Assembly: GCF_009760915.1 (NCBI RefSeq)
Contig: NZ_VIDQ01000001.1
Location: 248,001-312,000 of the forward strand
Length of the DNA: 64,000 nucleotides
Direction: 5' to 3'
Origin: Azohydromonas aeria
GTDB taxonomy: Bacteria; Pseudomonadota; Gammaproteobacteria; Burkholderiales; Burkholderiaceae_C
Shown here: piece after piece, positions 1 to 9,050 of the stretch
How the letters are laid out: every line of letters starts with the position of its first letter
Numbering within the stretch: the first letter of the stretch is position 1
Notes under the pieces: model-generated
Databases searched by the model: none
Told to the model about the DNA's origin: nothing
The model's input: the letters and a program-made list of their open reading frames with translations, nothing else
Translations under genes and position numbers: made by a program

Positions 1-1
1 G

Positions 2-301
2 GGGCCGGTGACGGGAGTGCAGGTGCGCTCGGTGCTGCGCGGCAGCGCCGCGGAGCGCTCCGGCGTGTCGGCCGGCGACGAGCTGCTGGCGGTGGACCGC
101 TGGCGCGTGCGCCGCCTCGACGACGCGCAGCAGTGGCTCACGGTGGGCGCGCCCTTCGAGCTGCTGCTGGTGCGCAACCAGCGCGTGCTGACGGTGCACG
201 TCGAGCCGCCGGCGCAGCCGGCCGTGAGCGTGGCGCTGGCGCCCGACGACGAGGCCGGTGCCGACGCGCGCGCGCTGCGCCGCGCCTGGCTGCAAGGCTG
301 A
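2..301 (+). CDS. C-terminal fragment of a PDZ-domain protein (probable M61 family peptidase), 5' end outside window
   Basis: This is the last 99 residues of a gene that begins before the window, so the internal GTG codon at 8 is not a real start. The visible part is one PDZ domain: a GVQVRSVLRGSAA strand, then RSGVSAGDELLAV, the usual peptide-binding loop region, and a short tail. PDZ domains end M61 glycyl-aminopeptidase-like proteins, and this arrangement is common in betaproteobacteria, but the catalytic HEXXH part is not visible, so the family is inferred. The protein could equally be another PDZ-containing periplasmic protease. The gene ends 55 bases before the DUF3108 gene and may be cotranscribed with it. 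Confidence 0.6.
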   Translation, partial: GPVTGVQVRSVLRGSAAERSGVSAGDELLAVDRWRVRRLDDAQQWLTVGAPFELLLVRNQRVLTVHVEPPAQPAVSVALAPDDEAGADARALRRAWLQG

Positions 302-356
302 GAAGCGCCCATCCGGAAAGAAGCAGTACCCGGCGCCCGAAACGCGCCGCCGCCGC

Positions 357-1550
357 ATGCCCGCCCCTGAAGTCCCCCCGACACGCCGCCCGCGGCGCCG
401 GCTGCGCCTGGCGCTGCTGGTGCTGGGCGTGGCGCTGGCGCATGCGTGGCTGATCGACGACGTGGCGCTGTCGCTGCCGCGCCCGGATGCGCCGCCGCCG
501 CGCCTGGAGGTCGCCTTCGTGCGCGAGCTCGCCCCCACGGCGGCGCCGCCGCCCCCGCCGGCCGCCGCGCCGCCGCGGCACAGGCCTGAACCCGTGGCCC
601 GGCCCGCGCCGAAGCCGGCGGCCGAGCCCGCGTCGGCGCCGCCTGAAGCGCAGGCGGCGGCATCCGCCCCGCTGGACGCAGCCTCCGCGCCGGCGGACGA
701 GCAGCTCGCCGCGGCCGATGCCGCTTCCACGCCCGCCTGGGCGCCTGGCGAAGGCGAGGGGGCGTCCGCCGTGGCGCAGGCTGCCTCCGCGCCGCCGCCG
801 GCCGAAGCCGCCGCCTCGGCCATGCCGCTGCCAGAACAGGCCGCCGCCGTGGCCGACGCCCGTGGCGCCACCGGCGCGCAGCCCGACTGGCCGCCGGCGA
901 CGCAGCTGGACTTCGAGCTCACCGGCTGGTACCGGGGCGACGTGCACGGCAGCGCGCGGGTGCAGTGGCTGCGCCAGGATCGGCGCTACCAGGTGCACCT
1001 GGACGTGACGATCGGGCCGAGCTTCGCGCCGCTGATGTCGCGGCGCATGAGCAGCGACGGCGAGGTCACCCCGCGCGGCCTGGCCCCGAAGCGCTACGAC
1101 GAGGTCACGAAGTTCGGCTTCAGCTCGCGCCAGGCCACCGTGCTGTTCGAGCCAGACGTCATCGTGCTGGGCAACGGCACGCGCCGCGTGGCCGAGCTGG
1201 GCGTGCAGGACACGGCCAGCCAGTTCGTGCAGATGACGTGGATGTTCACCATGCAGCCCGAGTTGCTGACGCCCGGCGGCACGGTGGCGCTGCCGCTGGC
1301 GCTGCCCAGGCGCATGGACACCTGGACCTACGACGTGCTGGGCGAGGAGGTGCTCGACACGCCGCTGGGCCGCATCCCGGCGGTGCACCTGCGCCCGCGC
1401 ATCCCGCCCAAGGGCAACGGCGAGGTCATGACGGTGGAGGCCTGGTTCGCGCCCACGCTGCAGTACCTGCCGGTGCGGCTGCTCATCCGCCAGAGCGCCG
1501 AGGTCTGGGCCGACCTCAAGCTTAAGCGCCTGCCGCTGCAGGCGCGCTAA
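357..1550 (+). CDS. DUF3108 domain-containing envelope protein with TonB-like proline/alanine-rich linker
   Basis: Predicted 397 residues. An arginine-rich N-terminus (RRPRRRLR) is followed by one membrane segment at about residues 14-30, a proline/alanine-rich linker to about residue 180 that resembles the periplasm-spanning part of TonB, and a C-terminal beta-rich DUF3108 domain beginning near QLDFELTGWYRG. The protein is probably anchored in the inner membrane and faces the periplasm; its biochemical role is unknown. The ATG at 357 is preferred over an upstream ATG at 258 because the upstream extension overlaps the preceding gene and lacks the character of a signal. No good ribosome-binding site is visible. 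Confidence 0.75.
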   Translation: MPAPEVPPTRRPRRRLRLALLVLGVALAHAWLIDDVALSLPRPDAPPPRLEVAFVRELAPTAAPPPPPAAAPPRHRPEPVARPAPKPAAEPASAPPEAQAAASAPLDAASAPADEQLAAADAASTPAWAPGEGEGASAVAQAASAPPPAEAAASAMPLPEQAAAVADARGATGAQPDWPPATQLDFELTGWYRGDVHGSARVQWLRQDRRYQVHLDVTIGPSFAPLMSRRMSSDGEVTPRGLAPKRYDEVTKFGFSSRQATVLFEPDVIVLGNGTRRVAELGVQDTASQFVQMTWMFTMQPELLTPGGTVALPLALPRRMDTWTYDVLGEEVLDTPLGRIPAVHLRPRIPPKGNGEVMTVEAWFAPTLQYLPVRLLIRQSAEVWADLKLKRLPLQAR

Positions 1551-1557
1551 CCTTTTC

Positions 1558-1597
1558 CCGTTCGCCCTGAGCTTGTCGAAGGGCCCAGCCTGAACGG
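1558..1597. repeat. REP-like palindromic repeat of the CCCTGAGCTTGTCGAAGGG type
   Basis: A 40-base element lies between the DUF3108 and hydratase genes. Its ends are inverted (CCGTTC at 1558-1563 and GAACGG at 1592-1597), and its core GCCCT...AGGGC forms a hairpin. The core CCCTGAGCTTGTCGAAGGG is a repeat I recall from many GC-rich proteobacterial genomes. It has no T tract, so it is not a classical terminator, but it may stabilise or end the upstream transcript. Only one copy was noticed in this window. Confidence 0.55.
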
Positions 1598-1690
1598 AGA
1601 TCAAGGCGACAAGGCAGCCATGCCCGGTCTTGCTGAAGCCGCCCCGTATAGTCGGCGGCGCCTGATCTGACTCCCGGAGAGAGACGACCC

Positions 1691-2485
1691 ATGGAATTCG
1701 AGAACCTGATGACGGCGCTGCACGGCGGCGAGGACGGCGCGCTCAAGACCGCCGTGATCACGCTGCACCGGCCCAAGGCCCTGAACGCGCTCAACGACCC
1801 GCTCATGGACGAGCTCGGCGCCGCGCTGCTGGCCTTCGACGCCGACGACTCGGTGGGCTGCATCGTGCTCACCGGCAGCGAGCGCGCCTTCGCCGCCGGC
1901 GCCGACATCGCCGCCATGGCCAAGCGCGAGTTCATGGACGTCTACCGCACCCGGTTCATCACCCGCAACTGGGAGACGATCCGCCAGGTGCGCAAGCCCG
2001 TCATCGCCGCGGTGGCCGGCTTCGCGCTGGGCGGCGGCTGCGAGCTGGCCATGATGTGCGACTTCATCATCGCCGCCGACTCGGCCAAGTTCGGCCAGCC
2101 CGAGATCAAGATCGGCATCATGCCCGGCGCCGGCGGCACGCAGCGGCTGCCGCGCGCCATCGGCAAGAGCAAGGCCATGGACCTGATCCTCACCGGCCGG
2201 ATGATGGACGCGCAGGAGGCCGAGCGCGCCGGGCTGGTGTCGCGCGTGGTGCCGGCCGACAAGCTGATGGAGGAGGCGCTGGCCGCCGCGGCCGTGATCT
2301 GCGGCTACGGGCTGCCCGCGGTGATGATGGCCAAGGACTGCGTCAACCGCGCCTTCGAGACCACGCTCACCGAGGGCATCGCCTACGAACGCGGGCTGTT
2401 CCACTCGATGTTCGCCACCGAGGACCAGAAGGAGGGCATGGACGCCTTCCTGGCCAAGCGCAAGCCGAGCTTCAAGCACCGTTGA
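1691..2485 (+). CDS. Enoyl-CoA hydratase (crotonase family)
   Basis: Predicted 264 residues, normal for a monofunctional enoyl-CoA hydratase that adds water to trans-2-enoyl-CoA in fatty acid or phenylacetate-type degradation. The oxyanion-hole segments are visible ([11 protein letters not shown] near residue 66 and [12 protein letters not shown] near 111). The two catalytic glutamates of the family fall at Glu118 and Glu138, with the expected spacing of 20. A GGAGAG ribosome-binding site precedes the ATG. It stands alone, so the exact pathway cannot be told from context; paaF- or ech-type annotation would fit. Confidence 0.9.
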   Translation: MEFENLMTALHGGEDGALKTAVITLHRPKALNALNDPLMDELGAALLAFDADDSVGCIVLTGSERAFAAGADIAAMAKREFMDVYRTRFITRNWETIRQVRKPVIAAVAGFALGGGCELAMMCDFIIAADSAKFGQPEIKIGIMPGAGGTQRLPRAIGKSKAMDLILTGRMMDAQEAERAGLVSRVVPADKLMEEALAAAAVICGYGLPAVMMAKDCVNRAFETTLTEGIAYERGLFHSMFATEDQKEGMDAFLAKRKPSFKHR

Positions 2486-2588
2486 GCCGATGAGCGAGCG
2501 CAGCCTGCAAGACCCTGTGCCGAGCCGAGTGCGCGCGCCGGGCGCACAGTGGACGGGGCCCGCCGGGCTGCCCGGGAGTCGTTGAGCC

Positions 2589-2984
2589 ATGTCGGGATTG
2601 ATCGAGTCCGCCGGATGGAACTCCGCGCGCGAGCGGCGCGAGCACCCGCGCAAGTTCCTCTCCGGCACGGCGCACGTGCTGGTGCCCGGGCGCGCGCCGA
2701 TCGAGGTGCACACGCTCGACATCAGCATCGGCGGCCTGGGCATCGTCTCGCCCACGAACCTGCCTTACGAGTGGATCGGGCAGATCCGCTTCACGCTCAC
2801 GCGCGAGCCCTACGGCGTGGACACGGTGGTGGCGCCGGTGCAGGTGGTGCACAGCGTGCTCAGCGGGCGCCAGCGCGGCTTCATGGTGGGCATGCGCTTC
2901 GTGGACCTGCCCCCGGACATCGAGGGCATCATCCAGCGCTACATGGAGGCGGTGCGCGCGCCGGTGGGGGCGAGCGGGCCGTAG
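2589..2984 (+). CDS. PilZ domain protein (probable cyclic-di-GMP receptor)
   Basis: A 131-residue single-domain protein. Both c-di-GMP contact motifs of PilZ are present: RREHPR (RxxxR at residues 17-21) and DISIGG (DxSxxG at 44-49), followed by the beta-barrel sequence ending near VGMRFVDL. Such stand-alone PilZ proteins bind c-di-GMP and usually act on motility, adhesion or polysaccharide production. A link to the exopolysaccharide loci starting 3 kb downstream is possible but not shown by the sequence. It follows the hydratase gene after about 100 bases. Confidence 0.88.
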   Translation: MSGLIESAGWNSARERREHPRKFLSGTAHVLVPGRAPIEVHTLDISIGGLGIVSPTNLPYEWIGQIRFTLTREPYGVDTVVAPVQVVHSVLSGRQRGFMVGMRFVDLPPDIEGIIQRYMEAVRAPVGASGP

Positions 2985-3002
2985 CGCCGCCGGCCCCGGC
3001 GG

Positions 3003-3563
3003 CTACGGCTGCACCCAGCGCCCGCCGGCCGCATCGAAGCAGGCGCGCCGGTGCCCCGCGGGCCGCAGCTCCAGCCAGTCCATGCTCCTGATCCGCGCAT
3101 GCACCAGCGCGAAATGCCCGCGCGAGCCGCGCTCGGCCTGCGCCTGCGCCAGCGGCTCGCCCGGGGGCAGGGGCGAGAGGTAGTCCTGCGCCGCGGGCGT
3201 GAGCTTCAGCCGGGCCCAGCGCGAGGACACGGCCAGGCCTTCCGACTCCACCTCCAGCGTCACGCGCAGCCGCAGCTGCCAGCCCAGCGCCGGCGACCAC
3301 AGCAGCAGCGTGCCGCGCGGGTTCGTGTCGATGTGCCTGACCTTCGTGCTGCGCGAGTCGGTGAAGAACAGCAGCTCGCGCCCCTCGGCGTCCACCTCGC
3401 GCAGGATCACGCTGCGCGCATGCGCCTCGCGCCCGTCGGTGGTGGCCAGCGTCATGGTGCGCCAGGCGTGGGCGCGGTCGCCGGCGGCACGCTCCATCTC
3501 GCGCCAGCAGGCCGCCTCGATGTCGGGCAGCGTCGCCAGGTGTTCCAGGGGTGTGTGATCCAT
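3003..3563 (-). CDS. Pyridoxamine 5'-phosphate oxidase-family flavoprotein
   Basis: Predicted 186 residues with the split-barrel FMN-binding fold of the PNPOx family. MTLATTDGREAHARSVILRE gives the first strands with the arginine that contacts the FMN phosphate, ELLFFTDSRSTKV is the usual second FMN segment, and the C-terminus has the DWLELRPAGHRR strand seen in PNPOx-like proteins. It may be a true pyridoxine-5'-phosphate oxidase, but it is shorter and more divergent than PdxH, so another flavin-dependent reductase or oxidase is possible. It is convergent with the PilZ gene, with an 18-base gap. Confidence 0.75.
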   Translation of the reverse strand: MDHTPLEHLATLPDIEAACWREMERAAGDRAHAWRTMTLATTDGREAHARSVILREVDAEGRELLFFTDSRSTKVRHIDTNPRGTLLLWSPALGWQLRLRVTLEVESEGLAVSSRWARLKLTPAAQDYLSPLPPGEPLAQAQAERGSRGHFALVHARIRSMDWLELRPAGHRRACFDAAGGRWVQP

Positions 3564-3643
3564 GGGGCTTTCCGGGGGCTTGAACCCGCCCTGTCTCCTC
3601 GTTGTGCGGCGCAGCGTAGGACGGCCGCGGCCAACGGGGGATT

Positions 3644-3695
3644 CACCTGGATCAAAGACAAAGCGCCGGCGCGGGTTTGTCCCGGGCCGGCGCTT
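3644..3695 (-). terminator. Rho-independent terminator of lysS
   Basis: A 10-base-pair stem, AAGCGCCGGC at 3661-3670 with GCCGGCGCTT at 3686-3695, is extended inward by CGGG/CCCG. On the minus strand it is followed by TTTGTCTTTG. It lies about 60 bases after the lysS stop codon in the right orientation. Confidence 0.7.
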
Positions 3696-3756
3696 GAAGG
3701 CCGTCAGGGCCGTGCGGCGGGCGCCGCGCGGCCGGCCGGCCGTCAGGGGATGGCGA

Positions 3757-5283
3757 TCACGCCTCGCCCACGCGGCGCAGCGCGGGGAACAGGATCACGT
3801 CGCGGATGCTGCCGCTGTCGGTGATGAGCATGACCAGCCGGTCGATGCCGATGCCGCAGCCGCCGGCCGGGGGCATGCCGTACTCCAGCGCGCGGATGAA
3901 GTCGGCGTCGTAATACATCGCCTCCTCGTCGCCGGCGTCCTTGTTCTTCACCTGCGACTGGAAGCGCTCGGCCTGGTCCTCGGCGTCGTTGAGCTCGGAG
4001 AAGCCGTTGGCGATCTCGCGCCCGGTGATATAGAGCTCGAAGCGCTCGGTGCGGGTCGGGTCGAGGTCGTTGGCGCGCGCCAGCGGGCTGACCTCCACCG
4101 GGTGGTCCACGATGAAGGTGGGCTCCCACAGGTGGTGCTCGACGAACTCCTCGAACACGCCGAACTGCAGCTGCGCCAGGTTCCAGTGCGCCGGCGCCTC
4201 GTGGCCGCCGCGCTTGAGGTGCGCGCGCAGCGCGCCTTCGTCGTCGATGCGCTCGGCGCCGACTTCGGGCACGTAGCGCACGATGGCGTCGCGGATCGAG
4301 AGCCGCGCGAAGGGCTTCTCCAGGTCCACCTCGCGGCCCTGGTAGGTGACCTTGGCGCTGCCCGTGGCCTGGCGCGCGGCGTGGCGGATCACCTCCTCGG
4401 TGTAGCCCATCACGTCGTGGTAGTTCCAGTAGGCCGCGTAGAACTCCATCATCGTGAACTCCGGGTTGTGCCGGACGCTGATGCCTTCGTTGCGGAAGTT
4501 GCGGTTGATCTCGAACACGCGCTCGAAGCCGCCCACCAGCAGCCGCTTCAGGTAGAGCTCGGGCGCGATGCGCAGGAACATCTGCTGGTCCAGCGCGTTG
4601 TGGTGCGTGACGAAGGGCTTGGCATTCGCGCCGCCGGGGATCGGGTGCAGCATGGGCGTCTCGACCTCCAGGAAGGCGTGCTCGACCATGAAGCTGCGGA
4701 TCGAGCTCACCGCCTTGCTGCGCGCCACGAAGCGCGCGCGCGCGGCCTCGTCGGTGATCAGGTCCACGTAGCGCTGGCGGTACTTCTGCTCCTGGTCGGC
4801 CATGCCGTGGAACTTGTCGGGCAGCGGGCGCAGGCTCTTGGTCAGCAGGCGCAGCTGCGTGACCTTGATGGACAGCTCGCCCGTGCGGGTGCGGAAGAGC
4901 GTGCCGCTGGCGCCCAGGATGTCGCCCAGGTCGCCGTGCTTGAAGTCCTCGTAAGGCCCGTCACCGACGTCGGCCTTGGAGACGTAGAGCTGGATGCGGC
5001 CGCTGGTGGGGCCGAAGGAGGCGTCCTGCAGCGTGCCGAAGCTGGCCTTGCCCATGACGCGCTTGAGCATCAGCCGCCCCGCCACGGCCACCTGCACGCC
5101 CTGCGGCTCCAGCTCCTCGTTCGGGACCTCGCCGAAGCGCTGCTGCAGGTCGGCCGCGGCATGCGTGGGCTTGAAGTCGTTGGGGAAGGTCACGCCGCCG
5201 CGCTCGCGCAGCGCCGCCAGTTTCTCGCGCCGCTCGGCGATGAGCTTGTTGTCGTCGGTCGGGGGAAGTTCGTGGCTGCTCAT
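3757..5283 (-). CDS. lysS: Lysyl-tRNA synthetase, class II
   Basis: Predicted 508 residues, the usual length. It charges tRNA-Lys with lysine in the cytoplasm. The N-terminal OB-fold anticodon-binding domain (about 60-170, [19 protein letters not shown]) is followed by the class II catalytic core with motif 2 ([18 protein letters not shown]) and motif 3 ([10 protein letters not shown]) near the C-terminus. The ATG at 5283 ([10 protein letters not shown]) is chosen. An in-frame upstream extension to 5730 is only the reverse strand of the Uma2 gene. A TACAAT -10-like box lies at 5320-5315 on the minus strand, about 32 bases before the start. Confidence 0.97.
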   Translation of the reverse strand: MSSHELPPTDDNKLIAERREKLAALRERGGVTFPNDFKPTHAAADLQQRFGEVPNEELEPQGVQVAVAGRLMLKRVMGKASFGTLQDASFGPTSGRIQLYVSKADVGDGPYEDFKHGDLGDILGASGTLFRTRTGELSIKVTQLRLLTKSLRPLPDKFHGMADQEQKYRQRYVDLITDEAARARFVARSKAVSSIRSFMVEHAFLEVETPMLHPIPGGANAKPFVTHHNALDQQMFLRIAPELYLKRLLVGGFERVFEINRNFRNEGISVRHNPEFTMMEFYAAYWNYHDVMGYTEEVIRHAARQATGSAKVTYQGREVDLEKPFARLSIRDAIVRYVPEVGAERIDDEGALRAHLKRGGHEAPAHWNLAQLQFGVFEEFVEHHLWEPTFIVDHPVEVSPLARANDLDPTRTERFELYITGREIANGFSELNDAEDQAERFQSQVKNKDAGDEEAMYYDADFIRALEYGMPPAGGCGIGIDRLVMLITDSGSIRDVILFPALRRVGEA

Positions 5284-5398
5284 GGCGAAGGAAGTGGCGG
5301 CGGAAAAAGGGCGGATTGTAGAGAGGGGAGGAGAGCGGCCCGGACATGGGGAAGGCGCGGTGCCTTCGCCCACAATCTCCCTATCTGGAGATGCGCAC

Positions 5399-5962
5399 AT
5401 GGCTGTCCCACTGCAGAAGCTGACGCTGGCCGAATTCCTCGAATGGGAAAACGCCCAACCCGACCGCCACGAATTCCATCGCGGTGAAGTATTCGCGATG
5501 GTGGGTGGACGGCGCAGCCACGGGCGAGTCGTGGTCAACATTGCTGCGGCCTTGCACAACCGCTTGGGCGACACGCCCTGCCAAGTGTTCAGCGAGTCGA
5601 TGAAAGTGCAGGTCGCCGACGACACGATCCTGTATCCCGACGTGTTCGTCACCTGTGACAAGGCCGACCTCGCCACGGAGATGATTTTCCGGGCGCCGAT
5701 GCTGGTGATCGAGGTGCTGTCTCCCAGCACACAGGCCTACGACCGTAGCCAGAAATTCGCCCTCTACCGCCGCATTGCCGCGCTGTGTGAGTACGTGCTG
5801 GTCGATCCGGACACGCGCCGCGTCGAAGCTTTCCGGCGCATGGACGACGGCGGCTGGACCTTCCACGACATGAGCGACGGCGACGCCCTGGCACTGCCGA
5901 GCATCGCCTGCAGCGTGGCGCTGGAAGACGTCTTCCGGGGCGTGGACGCCGCCGCTGCCTGA
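5399..5962 (+). CDS. Uma2 family (DUF820) restriction-endonuclease-fold protein
   Basis: Predicted 187 residues. The PD-(D/E)XK-type residues of the Uma2 family are visible: Asp81 in YPDVFV, Glu105 in [10 protein letters not shown] and Lys119 in [10 protein letters not shown]. These proteins have a nuclease fold and are very common in cyanobacteria and scattered in proteobacteria; their cellular role is not established. A CTGGAG ribosome-binding site lies 8 bases before the ATG at 5399. An inverted repeat (GAAGGC/GCCTTC, 5351-5367) and a CACAAT -10-like box (5371-5376) precede it, consistent with a single-gene unit. Confidence 0.85.
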   Translation: MAVPLQKLTLAEFLEWENAQPDRHEFHRGEVFAMVGGRRSHGRVVVNIAAALHNRLGDTPCQVFSESMKVQVADDTILYPDVFVTCDKADLATEMIFRAPMLVIEVLSPSTQAYDRSQKFALYRRIAALCEYVLVDPDTRRVEAFRRMDDGGWTFHDMSDGDALALPSIACSVALEDVFRGVDAAAA

Positions 5963-6033
5963 GTCGCGGCGTCACGGCCGCGCAAGGCGCCCCGGCGACA
6001 ATGCGGCCCCCTCGCTGTTCCTGAATCTCCCCC

Positions 6034-7293
6034 ATGTCCCTCGCCGGCCTGGCCCGTGGCGCCAGCCTGAACCTGCTCGCGCGCGCCGCCACCGTGGCGC
6101 TGGGCCTGGCGCTCATGGTCCACGTGGCGCGGCTGGGGCCGGCGGTGCAGGGCGCCTTCGCCCTCTTCGTGGCCGTGGAGTCGGTGCTGCTGACACTGGG
6201 CTCGGGCTTCGGCCTGGCCCTGGCGCGGCGCATCTCGCATCACCAAGAAGCGCCCGGGCGCAGCCTGCGGCGCTGGCTGATGGTGGCCGTGGCCTTCGGC
6301 GCCGTGGCCGCGCTCGTGCTGCTGGCGCTGGCCGCCGCCATCGAGCGGGCGCCCTACGACCGCCTGGGCCTGCTGGCGCTGGCCGCACCGCTGCTGCTGC
6401 TGGTGCCCACGGCCAGCGGGCTGTGGCTGGGCCAGGGCCGCATGGCGCCGCTCAACGCGCCCCAGGTCGCCGCGCCGGCGCTGGTGCTGGCCGCGCTGCT
6501 GCTCCTGCCGCTGCTGCGGCCCGCGGGCGAGGGCGCCGACCTGCTCGGCCCGGTGCTGGTGGCGTGGGTCGCGGCCAAGGTGCTGGTCGGCCTGGCCACG
6601 GCCACGGCGGCGCTGCGCCAGGCGCCGGCCGAGGCCGGCCCGCCCCGGGGTGGCCTGAAGCGCGACGCGCGCTTCGTGATCGAGATCGGCCTGACCAACG
6701 TGGTGAGCCTCTTGAACTACCGCGTCACGCTGTTCCTGGTCGAGCGCCAGGAAGGCCTGGCCGCCGCGGGCGTGTACTCGGTGGCGGTGCAGGTGGCCGA
6801 GCTGCTGTGGCTGCTGTCGTCGGCGCTGACCGTCTCGGCCTACCACCGCATCGGCCAGCCCGACACGGACGCCGCCGCGCGCACCGCGCTGCAGGCCGCG
6901 CGGCTCAACGTGGGCCTGGCGGCGCTGGCCGCGCCGCTGCTGTGGGGCGCGGCGGCACTGGCGCTGCCGCGTGTGCTGGGCGAGGCCTATGCCGGCGCGC
7001 TGATGCCGCTGGCGGCGCTGCTGCCGGGCATCGTGGCCTACGCGGCGGCGTCGAGCCTGTCGGCCTTCTTCACCAACCACCTGGGCCGGCCGCACCTGTC
7101 GGGGCTGATCGCCGCGCTGTCGCTGGCGCTCAACACGCTGGGCTGCCTGCTCGTGGTGCCGCGCTTCGGCGCCGTGGGCGCGGCGGCCAGCACCAGCGCG
7201 GCGTACCTGGGCGCCATCGGCGTGGCGCTGTGGCTGTTCCGACGCGCCGCGGCCGGCGGCGCCCGGCAGGGCGTAGCGCCCTTGCGACAATAG
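6034..7293 (+). CDS. Wzx-like lipopolysaccharide/polysaccharide flippase (cluster A)
   Basis: Predicted 419 residues with about a dozen hydrophobic helices and the MATE-like architecture of the polysaccharide transport (PST/Wzx) family. Such proteins flip undecaprenyl-diphosphate-linked oligosaccharides across the inner membrane. The N-terminal segment LNLLARAATVALGLALMVHV and the KRDARFVIEIGLTNVVSLLNY motif beginning the second half are family-typical. It opens the plus-strand glycan cluster A; a GACAAT -10-like box at 5997-6002 lies 32 bases upstream. A second, quite different flippase is present at 23433-24665, so two glycans or two intermediates are likely. Confidence 0.82.
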   Translation: MSLAGLARGASLNLLARAATVALGLALMVHVARLGPAVQGAFALFVAVESVLLTLGSGFGLALARRISHHQEAPGRSLRRWLMVAVAFGAVAALVLLALAAAIERAPYDRLGLLALAAPLLLLVPTASGLWLGQGRMAPLNAPQVAAPALVLAALLLLPLLRPAGEGADLLGPVLVAWVAAKVLVGLATATAALRQAPAEAGPPRGGLKRDARFVIEIGLTNVVSLLNYRVTLFLVERQEGLAAAGVYSVAVQVAELLWLLSSALTVSAYHRIGQPDTDAAARTALQAARLNVGLAALAAPLLWGAAALALPRVLGEAYAGALMPLAALLPGIVAYAAASSLSAFFTNHLGRPHLSGLIAALSLALNTLGCLLVVPRFGAVGAAASTSAAYLGAIGVALWLFRRAAAGGARQGVAPLRQ

Positions 7294-7326
7294 CCGTCTT
7301 TGCCCCCCGTCCTCCCGTTGTCCGCC

Positions 7327-7902
7327 GTGTCGATCAAGAGAGCCCTGCTGACGCTGCTGAGTTGCGTGCTGGCGCCGCGCATGGTGTACGGCTGGCGCAC
7401 GCCCGACGGCCGGCTGCTGCGCCACACGCGCGTGAGCACGCATGCGCACGTCGAGCACCGCGACAGCCTGCACCTCGGCGACCACGTCTTCATCGGCCAC
7501 TTCAACTTCCTCGATGCGTCGGGTGGACTGTCCATCGGCGAGGGCTGCCAGATCACGAACCACGTCTCGATCCTGACCCACAGCTCGCACCATGCGCTGC
7601 GCGTATGCGGGCGCGCCTACTTCGGTCACCCGCGCCCGCCCGGCTACCGCCAGGCGCCCACCGAGATCGGCCCCTACTGCTTCATCGGCCCGCATGCCGT
7701 CATCGCCCCGGGCGCGCGGCTCGGCCGCGGCGTGCTCGTCACGGCCTACAGCTACGTCGCGGGCCACGTGCCCGACTTCGCCGTGGTGCAGGGCCAGCCC
7801 GCGCGCGTGGTCGGCGACGTGCGCGAGGTGGACCACGCGCTGCTCAAGCTGCACCCGGAAATGCGCGAGCACTACCGTGCCTGGGCCGGGGAGCAGGCAT
7901 GA
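7327..7902 (+). CDS. Hexapeptide-repeat acyltransferase (WcaF/LacA-like)
   Basis: Predicted 191 residues forming a left-handed beta-helix with hexapeptide repeats (GDHVFIGHFNFLDASGGLSIGEGCQI, then IGPYCFIGPHAVIAPGARLGRG, taken in parts). The His pair in LTHSSHH could act as the catalytic base of an O-acetyltransferase. It probably acetylates a sugar of the cluster A glycan, using acetyl-CoA. The start is uncertain: a GTG at 7327 is chosen over a TTG at 7300. A GACAAT -10-like box overlaps the stop codon of the flippase gene (7286-7291). It overlaps the next gene by ATGA. Confidence 0.78.
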   Translation: MSIKRALLTLLSCVLAPRMVYGWRTPDGRLLRHTRVSTHAHVEHRDSLHLGDHVFIGHFNFLDASGGLSIGEGCQITNHVSILTHSSHHALRVCGRAYFGHPRPPGYRQAPTEIGPYCFIGPHAVIAPGARLGRGVLVTAYSYVAGHVPDFAVVQGQPARVVGDVREVDHALLKLHPEMREHYRAWAGEQA

Positions 7903-9050
7903 ACGCCGTGCCGATGGCTGACCTCGCCACGCCGCGGCGCCCGCTGCGCCTGCTCTTCACCGGCGACGCCGACAGCGTGCACCTGCAGCGCTGGGTGCTG
8001 GAGATGCACCGGCGCGGCGCCGAGTGCCACGTGCTCACGCGCCGCCCGGCCGAGGTGCCGGGCGCGGCCGCCGTGCACGCCATCCGCCCCGGCGGCGACG
8101 GCGCGGGCTGGTTCCTGGCGCTGCCCGAAGTGCGGCGCCGGGCCGCGCGCATCGCGCCGGACGTGGTGCACGGCCACTACGTCAGCTCCAACGGCCTGTG
8201 GGCCGCGGCCTGCGGGCGCCGCCCGCTGGTGCTCACCGCCTGGGGGTCGGACCTGCTGGTGACGCCGCGGCGCAGCCGCTTCATGCACGCCCTCACCGGC
8301 TGGACGCTGCGCCGCGCCGACCTGCTCACCGGCGACTCGCGCGACCTGGTCGAGGCCATGGACGGCTATGGCGCCACCGCGCCGCGCGAGGAGCTGCTCT
8401 GGGGCGTGGACACGGAGCGCTTCGAGCCGCCCGCGCCGGGCGTGCGCGAGGCCGCCGAAGGCGAGGAGGGCGGCGGCTTCGAGCTGCTGAGCCTGCGCGC
8501 CTGGGAGCCCAACTACCGCATCGACGTGATCCTGCGCGCGCTGGCGCTGCTGCGCGAGCGCGGCACGAGCCCGCCGCCGCGCCTGGCGCTGCTGGGCGGC
8601 GGCTCGCTGGAGCCGCAACTGCGCGAGCTCGCGCGCTCGCTGGGCGTGCACGACGCGGTGCGCTTCGTCGGCCGGCAGGACGACGCCGGCATGCGCCACT
8701 GGATGCAGCGCAGCCGCGTCTCGGTGAGCGTGCCCGAGAGCGACGCGACCTCGGTGTCGGTGCTGGAGTCGATGGCCTGCGCCCTGGCGCTGGCGGCCTC
8801 GGACCTGCCCGCCAACCGGCAGTGGCTCGACGACAGCGGCGGCCGCCTCGTGCCCGCCGGCGACGCCCCGGCGCTGGCCGACGCGCTGGCCGCGCTGGCG
8901 GCGCTGCCGCGCGCCGCGCTCGACGCCATGGGCCGGCGCAACCGCTCCCTGGTGCTGCAGCGCGCCGCGCGCAAGCAGCACATGGACCGCATGTATTCCC
9001 TGTACCTGCAGCTGGCGGGCCGCGCGGCCGCTGAAAGGTTGCGAGCATGA
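7899..9050 (+). CDS. Glycosyltransferase family 4 (GT-B fold)
   Basis: Predicted 383 residues. The N-terminal half starts RLLFTGDADSVHLQRWV, in the style of WbpH/PimB-like transferases; VVHGHYVSSNGL and LTAWGSDLL are typical acceptor-side motifs. The C-terminal half has ALLGGGSLEPQLRELA, VRFVGRQDD and the nucleotide-binding E(x7)E region PESDATSVSVLESMA. A retaining cytoplasmic transferase that adds a sugar to the lipid-linked oligosaccharide is inferred; donor and acceptor cannot be named. Start and stop codons overlap both neighbours (ATGA at 7899 and at 9047). Confidence 0.88.
   Translation: MNAVPMADLATPRRPLRLLFTGDADSVHLQRWVLEMHRRGAECHVLTRRPAEVPGAAAVHAIRPGGDGAGWFLALPEVRRRAARIAPDVVHGHYVSSNGLWAAACGRRPLVLTAWGSDLLVTPRRSRFMHALTGWTLRRADLLTGDSRDLVEAMDGYGATAPREELLWGVDTERFEPPAPGVREAAEGEEGGGFELLSLRAWEPNYRIDVILRALALLRERGTSPPPRLALLGGGSLEPQLRELARSLGVHDAVRFVGRQDDAGMRHWMQRSRVSVSVPESDATSVSVLESMACALALAASDLPANRQWLDDSGGRLVPAGDAPALADALAALAALPRAALDAMGRRNRSLVLQRAARKQHMDRMYSLYLQLAGRAAAERLRA

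Noticed and set aside
3562..5487. A 641-codon open frame on the plus strand opposite lysS, and similar long frames (for example 138-1604 minus, 5764-7872 minus, 10163-12118 minus, 61670-62035 upstream part of lepA).
   Set aside because: They are repetitive Arg/Ala/His/Gly-rich shadows of known genes in very GC-rich DNA, with no domain-like sequence.
5284..5730. A 149-residue N-terminal extension of lysS.
   Set aside because: It is antisense to the Uma2 gene; the protein with start at 5283 has the normal length and beginning.
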